From Tetmemena sp. SeJ-2015 (taxonomy: Eukaryota > Ciliophora > Spirotrichea > Sporadotrichida > Oxytrichidae): DNA of 64,000 bases. A program made the position numbers and the translations under genes. Shown one piece after another: positions 22,666 to 34,223 of this stretch. The first letter of the stretch is position 1. The number at the start of each line of letters is the position of its first letter. The stretch is taken from positions 80,540-144,539 of the forward strand of contig JAJKFJ010021154.1 of the NCBI GenBank assembly GCA_027382625.1, written 5' to 3'. The notes beneath the pieces were generated by a model that saw only the letters and a list, made by a program, of their open reading frames with translations, ran no database searches and was not told where the DNA came from.

Positions 22666-24516
22666 ATGGCAGAGAAATTTTAACTAAAAAAGATTTATCA
22701 AAAATATCTTATTATAGAAATTTTGAAAACTCTACAAGAAAACTAAGCAATTCAAGTCCTATACAGAGCATGTAAAAAATCAAGAGAACTCTTATTACAG
22801 GTCTTCAAGCACTAGTTTGAGTTGAAAAATAAAGAGGTAGAACTCGTAAACCACAATCTGAGAGGCACTTATGAAATATTTTACTTCCTTCAGAAGATGA
22901 AACCTGAATCACTGGCCCTGAAATAGTTTTAAAATATCAAGAAACTCATATTCACGATATAAAAGAAAGAGGAATTCAATAATTTTGCAAAAGTTCTCAA
23001 CGAGATCTATTAGGACCCAGAGAATACATTAATTCCTCATCTGAAGAAAGTCAAATTAAATTTTCATGGCTACCGAGGTAATCAGTAGCAAAGGCTGAAA
23101 GAGTTCTCTTCAATTTCTGATTAGTGGGGTATAAATGTTTACTTTCATATTAGTATCCATCTTTTGTGTTTAGACTAAATATTAAGAGATGAGCATCTTG
23201 GATAATGGCTATTCGAGATAGCTAATAAAATTACATTTCATAAGGACAAATTTAAGTTCAAGCACGAAGAAGAAATACTCGACTACCTTTAGACTTTCAG
23301 CAAAAAGATTGAGCACATCAATTTCATATAAGAGAATCGTAAATTCTTAAATTAATAGGATTTGCTTAATTCTGATCTTGAGAGAAATGGATTTACTGTC
23401 TCTTAGATTATGGATACTCTTGATGCTTACCCTTTTGTATTGAGCTTTTATACGAACCACTTAGTAATAGATTATGATATTCCTACCTTTAAGAGATTCT
23501 TGGAAGTTTGTCCTCTGAAATAGAAGGATAGAGAAGTTACTTAGCTATCAATTACAGAACAAATAGACTGGTTATCTCTCATGAATGCAATGGATGTTGT
23601 TTTAGCATTTGCGAAGCGAATTTAAATTCTAGGCTATCAAAGAGTTGAATCTAGAAGAAGACTAAATAGAATGTAAGGGGATTAATCCTCTTCTGATATT
23701 GCTGCTGAGATCATTGATTTGAGATAAGTTTAAGATAAATATTTCTACCGCAAGGTTTTAGAAAGATATTCTCTTCTCAAATTACTCAAAGCCAATTCCC
23801 AATTGCAAATTGCAAATTTGCAATGCGATCTAAATGAAGATATGATATTGAAATACGAAATAGATGACTACGAGAGTCTTAGAAATCTTATCCTGAGGGA
23901 TCAAAAATTGACTTTACGAGGATTGAAAATTAAATATACTCAATCTGAGCCAGTAAGTAGCGAGTATTTACAATAGCTTTTGAATAGTGTTTTTGAAAGT
24001 ATCAATCAATAGAAATTGCTAATCTTGAAACTTAAAAGATTAATTTAATAGTAGGATCTATATATTCAATGGTAATGGACTATTCTTAATAGCTTCCTTA
24101 CAAAATATACAAATTTGAAAGTGCTCTCCTTAGATTTTATAGCTGAAGACTTCTGCTAAAATTTTATTATCAAAGATGCCTTAATCAAATTATAAAATCT
24201 AGAATAATTGGAGCTTTACTAACCACAAGGGATAAAAACAGAGAAGCAATTTGAAATAAGGGTGATAGAGTTTTTCAGTGTTAAAAACTATTAGAATCTG
24301 GAAAAACTTTAGCTAAGTGGGTGTTGGCTTATTACAGCTGAGGATTTACTTTAAGTATAAGCGGCAGAGTAATGGATTCATCCTTTTTACATAATTATAG
24401 AGAAAACTTAAAAGCCCAAAGCCAAATAAGTAAATCAAGTCAAAATAAGATAAACAATAAGGGGTCTCCATAAGATTGAAGAGAAAAATTCAAAGAATAA
24501 AATTTCATTTAATTGA
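22666..24516 (+). CDS. Uncharacterised leucine-rich protein (possible F-box/LRR type)
   Basis: ATG 22666-22668 to TGA 24514-24516 is fully open for about 617 codons with no intron or IES. The protein is helical, and its second half contains irregular leucine-rich segments: LKVLSLDFIAEDF, LEQLELYQPQGIK and LEKLQLSGCWLITAEDLL. These resemble LRRs of F-box or RNI-type proteins. The N-terminus (LIIEILKTLQENQAIQVLYRACK) could be a divergent F-box helix set, but the usual LPxE core is missing. The C-terminus is basic. A role as a substrate adaptor is conjecture. Confidence 0.6.
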
Positions 24517-24599
24517 GTTTCTAATAATTAATCTTAAAGTTTATAATAAAATCATTTTTTCTTCATTAATAAATAATTTAGAATTATAAATTTGCTGAA

Positions 24600-26132
24600 A
24601 TGATAGATTTAAAAATCGTTTATACAATTGATCCTCTGAAATGTTGGGAGTTAGATCGACTGGAATATAATGGCATCCTTAATCTTCATAGACCACAAGT
24701 AAGAGGGAACTTATCACTAGAACTGAGCGTAAACTTGGTGGAGATGAAATATGTTGACCAGCTGATTTCTATAATTGTGAATAGATTCGAGGTTGAGTAG
24801 AATGTATACCTAAATCAGAAAAATGATTTGATTGTAGTGCACTATGACTCTAAAGCCAAAATTGATGATTTAAAAGCAATCAGAGCAGATGACAAGCTCA
24901 TGCTCGTATCATAGCCAATATTTCAAAGCTAAGTAGTCAAGAGCGATCAAGCAGAGGAACAACTTTTAAAACAGCTTAGAATGTTTTATCTTTAAAAAGA
25001 AAACTTTGACAAACCCTGTAAAAGGTTTTAACTATCTAATCCAGAGGAGGATTCAGTCATACCATTAGAGTTATCAGTAATTCAGAGCAACTTAAATGAG
25101 TGGTATTTCAAGAAATACTTAAAAAGAAGAAACTTGGAAGAGAAATTAGGAAATTTTAAACGACTATTTAGAATAATTGAAAACTAAGGAAGAGAGAGAA
25201 AAGGTAATGAATTGTTTTATGAATTATATATTATAGGCCCTTGTCGAATATCATGTTGTGAAAAAGTTTTTAATCAGTAAAGAAGTTATAGCTAAGAATG
25301 GGATAAAAACAGACTAAGATCTCTTCGACAAGTTTGATTGCATAATTACACCAGATATGGAAGATTTCGATATAAGAGACTCAAATTGGAAATAGCTGAT
25401 GTAATTAGTGAAGAATATTGGCTTGAAGAAGAACATATATTTCAACATTAAACAGTAATATACTTTTATTTTTTGAAAAGACTGATTATAGTTAAGTAAA
25501 AGATGGTGTTTTGAAGATAGCCAAATTTTATTGCACAAAAAGTCCTTTCTAAGATGCAAAAGGATGCTGCCCTTTTCAGATAAGGTATAAAATAGACAAG
25601 AATACCAAAGAATTCTACCTCTTTGATTATGACGAGATGCACAATCATCTTTTAATCGAAGAATTTAAAGTTCTTCACAAGCCTGTAAAGTATAATTTGA
25701 AGCATAAATACAAGACACCTGACTTTGCGGCATTTGCTAAGATCAGAGCAGATAACATCATCCAATTAAAATAGATAGGTAATACATTTTAATTCATAAA
25801 GTAATTTAGTGAAAGGAAAAAGTGAAGACAGAGGGTTTGAAATATGCTCGCTTCTTTAAACAACTCAAAATGATAAAAATTCAAATGAAAAGTAGTACAC
25901 TTTCAGATGCTAGTTTGAGATACAATCAGAGTTGCCAAAATAAAAATGTGATGATAAGAAGGAATAAGACATGTAAGATGCACAAGAAAATGCTATTTAT
26001 TGTTTCAAGTGCCCATTCTTTTTGAGATATAAATAACAGCAGGATTAAACGAATACTCTCCAAGAAAAGATTGATGCCACATTTTATCTTGTTGATAGCT
26101 ATGATAGACATATGCATCCCTTGAAAATATGA
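24600..26132 (+). CDS. Protein with two FLYWCH/FAR1-like zinc fingers
   Basis: ATG 24600-24602 (MIDLKIVYTIDPLKCWELD) to TGA 26130-26132. The first 200 residues show no known domain. A GT-AG insert at 25204-25236 (33 nt) interrupts the middle, though the frame around it is not fully resolved; another break lies near 25475. Finger 1 (about 25.5-25.65 kb) reads CCPFQIRYK ... FYLFDYDEMHNH. A 31-nt intron at 25779-25809 follows. Finger 2, at the extreme C-terminus, reads YCFKCPFFLRYK ... FYLVDSYDRHMHP. Both share the C-P-F-x-(L/I)-x-Y ... F-Y-L ... H-x-H order with the gene at 14.4 kb, placing them with WRKY-GCM1-type DNA-binding fingers. The role is probably transcriptional (inference). Confidence 0.65.
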
Positions 26133-26610
26133 TTTATCTAATACTTAAACTAATTATAATTCGGGTTTTGATTCTAATTTCTCCACATGGCTCATTCTAG
26201 TTTGGCAATTGTTATTTACAAATATTTACTTTATCTCCCTCGCCTGTGCAATTATGCTCTCTGGAGCTATCAACTTCGCAACATACTCAAGTACAATTCT
26301 ATTTTCTTATAAATCAATAAATCTGATATGGTATAAATTGTTACCCTGAAAACTCCTCCATTCTTTTGATATTTTTTAATAAAATTGACTCTACTTATTT
26401 CAACACATAATTAAACTTTTTATTTAAAAAGAGTATGTAAAAATTGTTATTGTTCCTCTTTGTATCAACTTATTTCAATTAAAGGAATGAAAGTGCTCAG
26501 ACTAAACTTTCTAATTTTGGGTTGAGTTACTATTGAATTGCTCTGCAAAGTTATTTGGACTTTTATCGTAGCTTTAAAAAAAATATGGAAAAATCTTGAT
26601 CCCACAAGAT
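26133..26610 (-). other. Possible 3' exons of the next minus-strand gene
   Basis: AT-rich DNA with two short minus-strand readings of coding character: one near 26.5 kb (DKSPNNFAEQFNSNSTQ) and one near 26.2 kb. They could extend the gene at 26.6-27.9 kb through introns or IESs. I cannot place junctions. Confidence 0.3.
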
Positions 26611-27889
26611 TCATGTTAGGTTGTACTTATTTGAGCTCTCAGACCTTATGTCATTCATCTATTTGTGGAGTTTATTAATAACATTCTATCGATTTCTCTT
26701 CTTAAACTCTACATCTGAAAGTGGTTCCTCCTGTATGCTTATCATGTAATTCTTCCCGTTTAGGAATGCTCTCGGAGCTATAAATAAAACTATGAAAGAG
26801 AAGTAAGAACTTACAATCTTTTCCATCATCAGGAGTTTTGACGAAGAAACCTTGTGGCAGCTCTCTTCGAGTTAACTTATACTGATTCATATCAATCTGT
26901 GGATAGCGGGGAGATGTTTACTCTGAATGAAGATATACATTTCTCTGAGCTCTTATAAAAATGAAAAGTGTGATCATATAAACTACTTGGGTCTTAAAAC
27001 TCGGGAGAAAATTGCTGCTAAGTAAGTAAATCAAGAGCAAGGTTATTAGTATATGAACTATCTCTGTCGTTAAAAGTGGCATCACCCATGAATTAACCCA
27101 TGTTTTGCGATGCTTTTATATGCTCCGATAGTTCCTGGTGCTTTTAGCTTAATCTTTAGAAGTTAGAAAAATTCTCTTGACTTGCAGGCCTTGGGTTTGA
27201 TTGATTTTAGAATAAGGGCTAGAAATTCCCAATCTACTAGATACTTCCACTAACACCTAACCTAAACTTACATAAATTCAAGTAAATAAATTGGATATCG
27301 CAAACTATTTATTGACTTAATCGGGGGTTTCTCTATCAAATGTTGACGTAGATGAATATTTAAACTTTAAGATAAAAGAATCTCTGCCGTTCCTGTAAAT
27401 ATTTAATCAATGAATCTTTTCTTCATTATCCGACTTCTAGTTATTCTAAGACGCTGATCTCTTGAACATTGGTAATATAGGTCTAAGGCCCTCTATTTTC
27501 ACTACTTAGGAAGAAGAACTGATCCTTTTCCCCCATGATCTGTTTTTGGATCTCAGCCTATTTTATCTTGAAGTAATCACTTGTGCTATTTAGAAAGAGG
27601 AATAGCTCTTTTAGGGCTTCTGAAAATACCGGAGGTTTGAATTTGTACTAGTCCATCTAAATTATTTTGGCGAAAAGCTTGGAGAAGTAAGTTCTAAATA
27701 GGCCATCATCGAACTATTCTAAAATAGTTGAAATATTAAAGGAGTTAATTACCTTGAGTATAAGACTTCAACACCTTCAGCTGCAATAGGTATATCACGT
27801 TGTACAGAGCATAAGTAGAAAAATATTAATTAAGCATTATTGTATGCTTGCTGAACTGATTTCTTGGCGAAGCCGTTGTAAACTGACAT
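26611..27889 (-). CDS. Uncharacterised conserved-looking protein with several introns
   Basis: ATG 27887-27889 opens MSVYNGFAKKSVQQAYNN. After at least one 25-35 nt intron, the main exon reads FDDGLFRTYFSKLFAKIIQMDQ and continues through KPPVFSEALKELFLFLNSTSD to VQEISVLEQL. A distal exon reads RYPQIDMNQYKLTRRELPQG, then a 37-nt GT-AG intron (26778-26814), then SPRAFLNGKNYMISIQEEPL and a TGA at 26611-26613. The stop may be inside an unplaced IES, since coding-like sequence continues beyond. I recognise no family; the middle resembles an all-helical domain. It is divergent from the FEN1 gene with only about 120 bp between the two starts, implying a shared promoter region. Confidence 0.55.
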
Positions 27890-28008
27890 TTCTTAATTTG
27901 ATTTTGATATTTAAAAATATTATTAAAAGTAATAAAGTAGACTGCAAGCAATTAAAGTTAAACTCCCTATGTGTGAGGTTTTCATTTCTTCATCAATTAA
28001 AAGAGACT

Positions 28009-29355
28009 ATGGGCATATAGAAATTGATGCAGCTTATTTAGGAGAAGGCTCCTAAAGCTGTAAAGACCATAGAACTTGATCATCTTACTGGCAAGGTGAT
28101 AGCTTGCGATGCTTCAATGGCTATTTATCAATTCCTAATAGCAACTCAAACTATGAAGCAAGGGATAGGAATGGGCATAGGTGAACTGAGGGACTAGCAT
28201 GGAAACTTAACTGGACACTTAGTTGGTATGTTTCATAGAACATCCAATTCCTAGAGAGTGGAGTGAAGCCAATTTGGGTATTTGATGGCAAACCTCCGGA
28301 TTTGAAAAATAAGGTCTTAGACCAAAGGAAGGAAACGAAAGAAAAAGCTGTCTAAGAAAAGTAAAACAGGATTGAGGAGGGAGACTTAGAAGGTGCAAAA
28401 AGAATGGCGGGTAGATCTGTTAAAGTAACTTGGGATATGATGCGTGATGCGAAAAAGTTACTTGGCTTAATGGGTTGCCCAGTTTTGAATGCTCCTGGAG
28501 AAGCCGAGGCCTAATGCTCTGAATTAGTCAAACTAGGTATTGCTTTTGCTACTGCCTCTGAAGATATGGACTCCCTTACTTTTGGTTCTAAGATTTTGCT
28601 GCGAGGCTTTAACAGTAAGAAGGAGCCGATCATTTAGATAGATTTGAATGAGGTACTCGAAGGATTTATGATGAACTAAGATTAATTCATTGATCTCTGT
28701 ATCCTTGTGTGGTTGCGATTATACTTGCAATATAACAGGTATTGGCCCTATAAAGGCCTATCAATATTTAAGTGAACACGGAGGTAAAATCGAAAATGTA
28801 ATAAAGAAGGTAGAGTATGAGAATAGTAAACCCTGGAAAAAGAAGAAGTACCATGTCCCAGAAAACTTTCTATTCAAGGAGGCATGAGAACTATTCAAGA
28901 GTCCGAAAGTCTATAACGACATGGAGAAATTAGGAGCAAAAATTAAGTGGCAGAAGCCAGATGAAGATGGCCTAAAGGAGTTTTTGATTTAATAGAAGGG
29001 ATTTAGTGAGATTAAAGTAGACTCAGGTCTTAAGAAACTTAAAGCCTGTTAGGGAAAGACTAACCAAGGTCGATTGGATTGCTTCTTTGGGAACACTTTT
29101 AAAAAGACTTCAAATAATAAAGTAGTAGACCCAAAGAAGAAAGGATCTACTCTTTCTAAGGAGGATAATGAGACTGACGAATTTTTAGGGTGGTACAATG
29201 ACCCATTCAGCAGGCCAGGCAAATAAAAGCCAAATCCACTCTCCTCTCCTTAAAAACTGCAAGAGATAAATAAAAAGGCTGAAGAAATAAAAAGAAAACT
29301 CAAAGAAAGGAAATAAATTATTCCTCTAGGAGTAGATATTATAGAGTTATCTTGA
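28009..29355 (+). CDS. FEN1: Flap endonuclease 1
   Basis: The protein aligns end to end with FEN1. It starts MGIQKLMQLIQEKAPKAV, with [68 protein letters not shown] and [11 protein letters not shown], covering the N and I nuclease regions with their metal-binding Asp/Glu residues. The C-terminus has the PCNA-binding box [11 protein letters not shown]1 removes 5' flaps during Okazaki-fragment maturation and base-excision repair. Three defects interrupt the reading: a one-base loss after GMFHRT (about 28240), a one-base gain at CILCGCDY (about 28703), and an in-frame TGA at 28885-28887 between two CTATTCAAG repeats. The last may be an IES; the other two look like sequence errors. The surrounding protein is too well conserved for an old pseudogene. 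Stop at TGA 29353-29355. Confidence 0.93.
28870..28899. other. Candidate IES in FEN1, pointer CTATTCAAG (9 bp)
   Basis: CTATTCAAG at 28870-28878 and 28891-28899 flanks 12 bases containing an in-frame TGA. Excision keeps the frame but removes KEAxELF, which the FEN1 family normally retains. It is therefore either a true IES or a chance repeat plus a point change. Confidence 0.45.
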
Positions 29356-29424
29356 TTTTGAAAGTTAATAGTGTTGTCTTGGTAATTAATTTGGTAAGTT
29401 TAAATTTTAAATTCAAATTAAGAA

Positions 29425-31734
29425 ATGAAACCAGTTAATAAAAGCAGAGATAGAGTGCCTCTTCCCAAGCAGCAAACTTCATCTTCACAGCATAGACTAA
29501 AAACAAATCACACCGCTTCCTAGCATGTGATAACTACTAAGATGATAGGCAAGATAAATAGCAGAAGAGACAATCTTATATTTAAAGTATATCTTTTGCT
29601 CATATTTTGAATATCTTCACTACTCTCATAACTCTCTTTCGACATCTGACTTTAGAGAAAGCAGCAATCTGAACTACACATCTAATACTTCTGGTCTATC
29701 AAATGTGTTGAAGGAAACTAGAGAGCAGTCCAAAGCAGAGAGTATTGGATCACCTTCGAGAGATCTGGTATAGATCGATGAATCTACTCTAAAATCTTTG
29801 CAATCTAAAATTAACCTCATGGAAGATCAAATCTTTTTTAAAATATAGACGATTATGGTATTAGATAAAATGTCATCCTTCTTATGTTGATGATAGCAAT
29901 CTATTTTAATCTCTAAAATAGAGTACTCCTAAGATACGATGCGGCCTGTGCTTCGCTAAATTTAGAGCAGTTCAGGGTAATAGTAGCTTCTTTCGCAATT
30001 ACTAAAGCAGCAGTAATTGATTCTAAACCCCAACGACTTAGAAGTGCAAAAGAAGTAAGCAGAGTAGCAGCATGAGTTCATCCAAGCATCTAGATAAAAT
30101 CTATAAGATAACTATCACAAGCAAGATGAATAAGTTAGGAAGGCTCTCGATGGCCTCAAAATACAAAAGATGGAGGTTGACTTCAACTTGGAGCAGCAAT
30201 AGAAATATCTCTTGTCAATGCTCAGAGACACTGAGAGTAGAGTCGTAAATGAGAAGTCATAAATATTTCAAGACCTGAATAACAAAGCAAAAGATTATCA
30301 GGAGGAGATGCAGTCACATATAAGCAGAGTCAAGTAAGAGGCATTTTAGAATATAGAGAGACAAGACTAGAGACTGCAGAATATTTATGATCGCCTTGAT
30401 TCAATTTAGAAAAATTACAATCAAAGAGTCTAAAATGTAGAGCAGAGAGTGCAGATTTTGACATTAAAGGCTCAGAAATCAAAATGAAGGCTATAATCAA
30501 AATAAGTTTGATCTAAGTCAAATATAGAATCTTATCTAATAGAGAGTGCAAGAATCATCATAACAAATTTACAACTAACTTCAGGCTGATTACGAGGACA
30601 AGATAAATTTCTCTATAAAAGAGTAAGAAAAAGAAACAGAGAGTCTAAAGGAAAAGTTAAAGTAATTGCAAACTGTTATCTCTAACAATCAAACTACTAG
30701 CTCAATCATTTCCAGTTAGAATAACAACTAAATGGAGAGATCTTCAGACATGAGTTATAAAAGGACTAAAAATTAAATCAAAAGCGTTGCTAATCTCAGT
30801 CCAGATACAATTAAGAATTAGGAAAATCAATAACCTAATAGCAATATGTTAACATAAATAAAGCCTCCATAACTGTAGATTTAAAAAGAGACTCCAACAC
30901 AGAGCCAATCATCCAAGGCACTTGCCCAAAGGAATTAAAGTGTATCTATGAATCAAAATAATGTAAACCCTTTATATAATTTGAATGTCCTTAATTTTAT
31001 TTCTATTTTTTACGAGAAGAAATAAAGAAATCTTTCGAGAGCTTAGAGGCCTACTCACTCAAGACTTCAGAGGACATAAATGAAGAAATCGAGAACTTAG
31101 TTGGATGTGTGACTCTAATTCTTAGGCTTTAGAAAAGTCCCTATAAGATCTTTGCGATCTCAAAGAAGGAAGATCAAGCCAAGAAATTGAAGAGTATGCC
31201 AATAGAATAATTTCATAGTTCTAGTAATTTTCAGAGTATATCAAGGTCGAACTTTCTAAAATCCGAAAGCTCATTCTTCATAGACAACAATCAGCTGATG
31301 GAGAATTAAGGAAATAGGATGGATTTATAGAATAATTATAGAAGATGGTATTGAGTGAGACAACCACTTCTGCGATAAGTTAAGGCAGTAAAGTTGAGTA
31401 AATAAAGGAGCATTAAGAGGCCTTGAAAAAGCACATATAGAATACTCAGGGTTACTTGACCAGAGAAGCTAGTCAAATTGATATGAAACTGATGCAACTT
31501 TAAGACTTGATTGTGAAGTAAGATGGAAATAAGTAAGTTAAACTTCATTATAGGGAGATTGAGCCTTTTTTGTCTTTAATTGACGAAGGTGATTAAAGAC
31601 TGAGTGATAGTACAAGCCAAAAGAATGGAAAGCAAAGTAACATAGTGAAGCAAAACATAAGTGCTATTCCAGAGGAAGGAGCGGAATATTTACATACTGA
31701 GGATTAACTTGATGAGGATTCTATTGGAAATTGA
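29425..31734 (+). CDS. Long coiled-coil protein
   Basis: ATG 29425-29427 (MKPVNKSRDRVPLPKQQ) to TGA 31732-31734. After a serine-rich leader the bulk is Gln/Glu/Lys-rich heptad sequence (e.g. LEQQQKYLLSMLRDTESRV and EKETESLKEKLKQLQ), followed near 31.1 kb by another helical segment and an acidic tail ending EDQLDEDSIGN. At least four breaks occur (near 29590, 29890, 30490 and 31000), each next to AT-rich bases consistent with introns or IESs. Proteins of this build are common in ciliate basal bodies and the cortex; no specific family is recognised. It follows FEN1 on the same strand after only 70 bp. Confidence 0.6.
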
Positions 31735-31819
31735 TTATATTTGCAAATTTGGATTTGAATACTGTAAATTGCTTATGAAGAGGATAGAACAATTTTAAAT
31801 AAGAAAATTACGTATTGAA

Positions 31820-32195
31820 ATGGAGAGAAATCAAGATCCTAACCTTTCACCTTATAAAGACATGTACTTTTATATTTTAATCATGATTTAGAAGTTCGAT
31901 GATGAAAAACCAATGATGGCAACATGCTTCAGAAATCCAAGTTTCATTATTCCACAAATACTTTGACCTTAAGAAAATGCTTTTGCTTACTATAATACCT
32001 CCAACAATTTTGGGTTTGATTTATTCGTTTTGTGGAGGTCTTGCCTTATTCATGTTTCTTATGGGAATGAGTAGTGTAATTGCTGTGGAAGTGTGGATTT
32101 TCCACGTGTATTTCAACTTTGACACAGAAATTTGTGATGCACCTGTGACTGCAAAAGTAGATAAAGTAAGATTGTAGCCTCTTTTTTAAACCTGA
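31820..32195 (+). CDS. Small membrane protein (tentative)
   Basis: ATG 31820-31822 opens MERNQDPNLSPYKDMYF. A break near 31965 is followed by a frame with two strongly hydrophobic segments (IIPPTILGLIYSFCGGLALF and FLMGMSSVIAVEVWIF), then a short polar tail ending at TGA 32193-32195. The combination suggests a protein of about 120 residues with two membrane helices and an IES or intron in the middle. It overlaps nothing convincing on the other strand. No family is recognised, and the exon join is not proven. Confidence 0.4.
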
Positions 32196-32447
32196 ATAAA
32201 GGAAGAACAACGCATAACAGAAATGAATAGAGTTAGCATGTTTGAAGGATAAGGACTTTTTAATGTACAAAATTTTATTTAAGAACCTTAAAAGGAACTC
32301 AGACAAACTATATTGAGAATTAAGAATTGAGGGTGCATCAGTAACCTAAAATTTAAATATTTAATTAAATCAAATAAAAACCTACTTTTGGAAGTCAAAG
32401 TTAATCTCAACAAATTAAGCATTCCTAAATTTTGAGAATTCGAGATA

Positions 32448-32459
32448 ACTTTCATCATC
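32448..32459 (-). other. Scrambling pointer GATGATGAAAGT, copy 1
   Basis: On the minus (sense) strand the string GATGATGAAAGT ends the beta-helix segment of eIF2B epsilon (codons GAT GAT GAA AGT, DDES). The identical 12 bases open the W2 segment at 39507-39518 in the same phase. Confidence 0.85.
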
Positions 32460-33854
32460 CTCGTGAGTGGGATTATATCCAATTACTTCACTCTCTTTTA
32501 AAGTGCACTCTCTAGGGAGATAAGAGAATACTCCGACTTCAAGAATATCAGTTTTATCTGATTCCTCGCTCATCTGGAATTCACCATTCTTAGAGTTGAA
32601 TGTATACTTGCTCACAATTGATTTCTCTTAAACAGTTTTCCCCTCTTTAACAGACACTCCAAATGAAAGCATTGAGCCTGATTAAACTGTGACGTTTTTA
32701 GAAAGCTGAACTTTGTCGCAAATAATTGCATTTTCAACTATAGATCCGTCCTCAATCCTTACGTCATTCCAAATTAAATTTAAATGAAAGAGTTCTTGAT
32801 GACTACATTATTCCCAATATGGCAGTTTTTGCCTATAGTTGATCTTTCCACTCTTGAATGATTTCCAATCTTTGAGCTCTTCCCTATTTAGCAATTGTTG
32901 GTAACAACAGATCCAAGTCCGATTGAGACATCTGATTCATAATATTTGTTGAAGCTCTGAAATGAGTAGTTTTGATTTGGGAAGAGCAGCTTAGAATCAA
33001 CAACCATGGGATGAAGATATCTAGAGAGTATATCCTAAGTGACCTCCGAATAGGTTCTTGGGTCCAATATCCTAGCGAAGTAGCCATTAATCTCATAGGC
33101 CATGATTCTATCTTCTATGATTTCACTTGACTGTATCTAGTTGATAAAATCATCACTCAAGTTCTCATAATCAAAGTTATCGGTGAAGTAATTTAGGACA
33201 TCTCTGCTACAGATGCAAATATCTGCGTCAACCAAGTCGTATCTAACCTAGTATCTCCTTGCTTACTGTTTTAGTGGTATATAGAGCTCATTGATTTTCA
33301 ACTTTTTGGACAACTAGAAAGACTCATACTTAAGAATTTCCTTGGTACCATCATCAAGAATTAATGCAACCTCTTGCTAGTTATTTCTGATAGGATTTGA
33401 GAAAGGGATCTTCACAAAAAGTTTGGTTAGAATCAACTTTCTATCTTTGTCTAATGCTTGAGCTCTGAAGTGTTCCTTGATAGCCCCATGAATATTGACA
33501 TTAGTGATTATATCTCCTCTGCAGAGAATGAATTCACTCTTAATAGTCTGGATCTAATTGATCTCTCTGAGGGCATCTCCAAAGTTTGAGCTGCTCTCTA
33601 GAGTAATTACATTAATCTTGACACCTTTGTAGCTTTGAGCCTTAAGGAATTTGTCAATCTAGCTTCTATGAAGGCAGACTGCAATGAAGATCTCAGTGAC
33701 TTTGTTCATTAGGAGGAACTCTATCACATAGTGCAAAATCTAAACATTGGCGAGAGGGAACATGCACTTTAACTTTTCATGAGATAGAGGCTTGAACTTG
33801 TTCTGGAAACTTTCTGCGATATAGCTGAGATATTTTTATTTTGCAATGTATCAT
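32448..33854 (-). CDS. EIF2B5: eIF2B epsilon, N-terminal part (scrambled segment 1)
   Basis: The minus strand encodes the nucleotidyltransferase-like and left-handed beta-helix domains of eIF2B epsilon. Recognisable blocks are YIAESFQNKFKPLS, CMFPLANVQILHYVIEFL, GDALREINQIQTIKSEFILC, GDIITNVNIHGAIKEHFR, RYDLVDADICICSRDV, YFTDNFDYENLSDDF and then hexapeptide repeats (IGKSSKIGNHSRVERSTIG). An 11-bp IES (32771-32785) breaks NSFIWNDVRIEDGS. The likely ATG is 33852-33854, with one frame break just after it. The coding sense ends in NPTHEDDES at the 12-bp pointer 32448-32459; beyond it only 25 unrelated codons run to a TGA near 32370. The W2 domain needed for guanine-nucleotide exchange is absent here and is found at 39.5-40.3 kb on the other strand. 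Confidence 0.9.
32771..32785. other. IES, 11 bp, pointer ATTT (sense)
   Basis: AAAT at 32771-32774 and 32782-32785 on the plus strand. Removal of 11 bp joins VIKNSFIWNDVRIEDGSIVE in the beta-helix of eIF2B epsilon. Confidence 0.88.
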
Positions 33855-34223
33855 GAATTTTAGGATCAGAATGATTTATTAATGCCAAACAAATTAATGA
33901 TGATAAAAATTAGACTGCACAAAATTAATCGACAGAGTAAACTGTCGTAATTTTTAAATAAACTATCACTTATAAGCATAAAATAATAACAGCTTGGAGT
34001 CCATTCTTGATAAACTCTTCGTAATTCTAAAGTATCAGTATTACAAATGCTTGCTTCAGAGAAAAGATATTAATCTTACAGCTGACATATTTACTATTAA
34101 AGTTTTAAAGAAATTATTATATAATTAACTATATGCAATCTCAAATTAGGTTCAAATTAAAAATGAAATTGGGAACGAAAGATTGCTAAATATAAAACCC
34201 CTTTAAATTATTAAATCAACCAA
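33855..34223. other. AT-rich intergenic
   Basis: No gene seen between the eIF2B epsilon start and the end of the SMP-domain gene. It lies inside the interval that separates the two scrambled eIF2B epsilon segments. Confidence 0.5.

Noticed and set aside
32046..32306. Minus-strand extension of eIF2B epsilon through a possible 36-nt intron
   Set aside because: The reading is antisense to a hydrophobic plus-strand frame and has no W2 features; the true W2 domain is at 39.5 kb.
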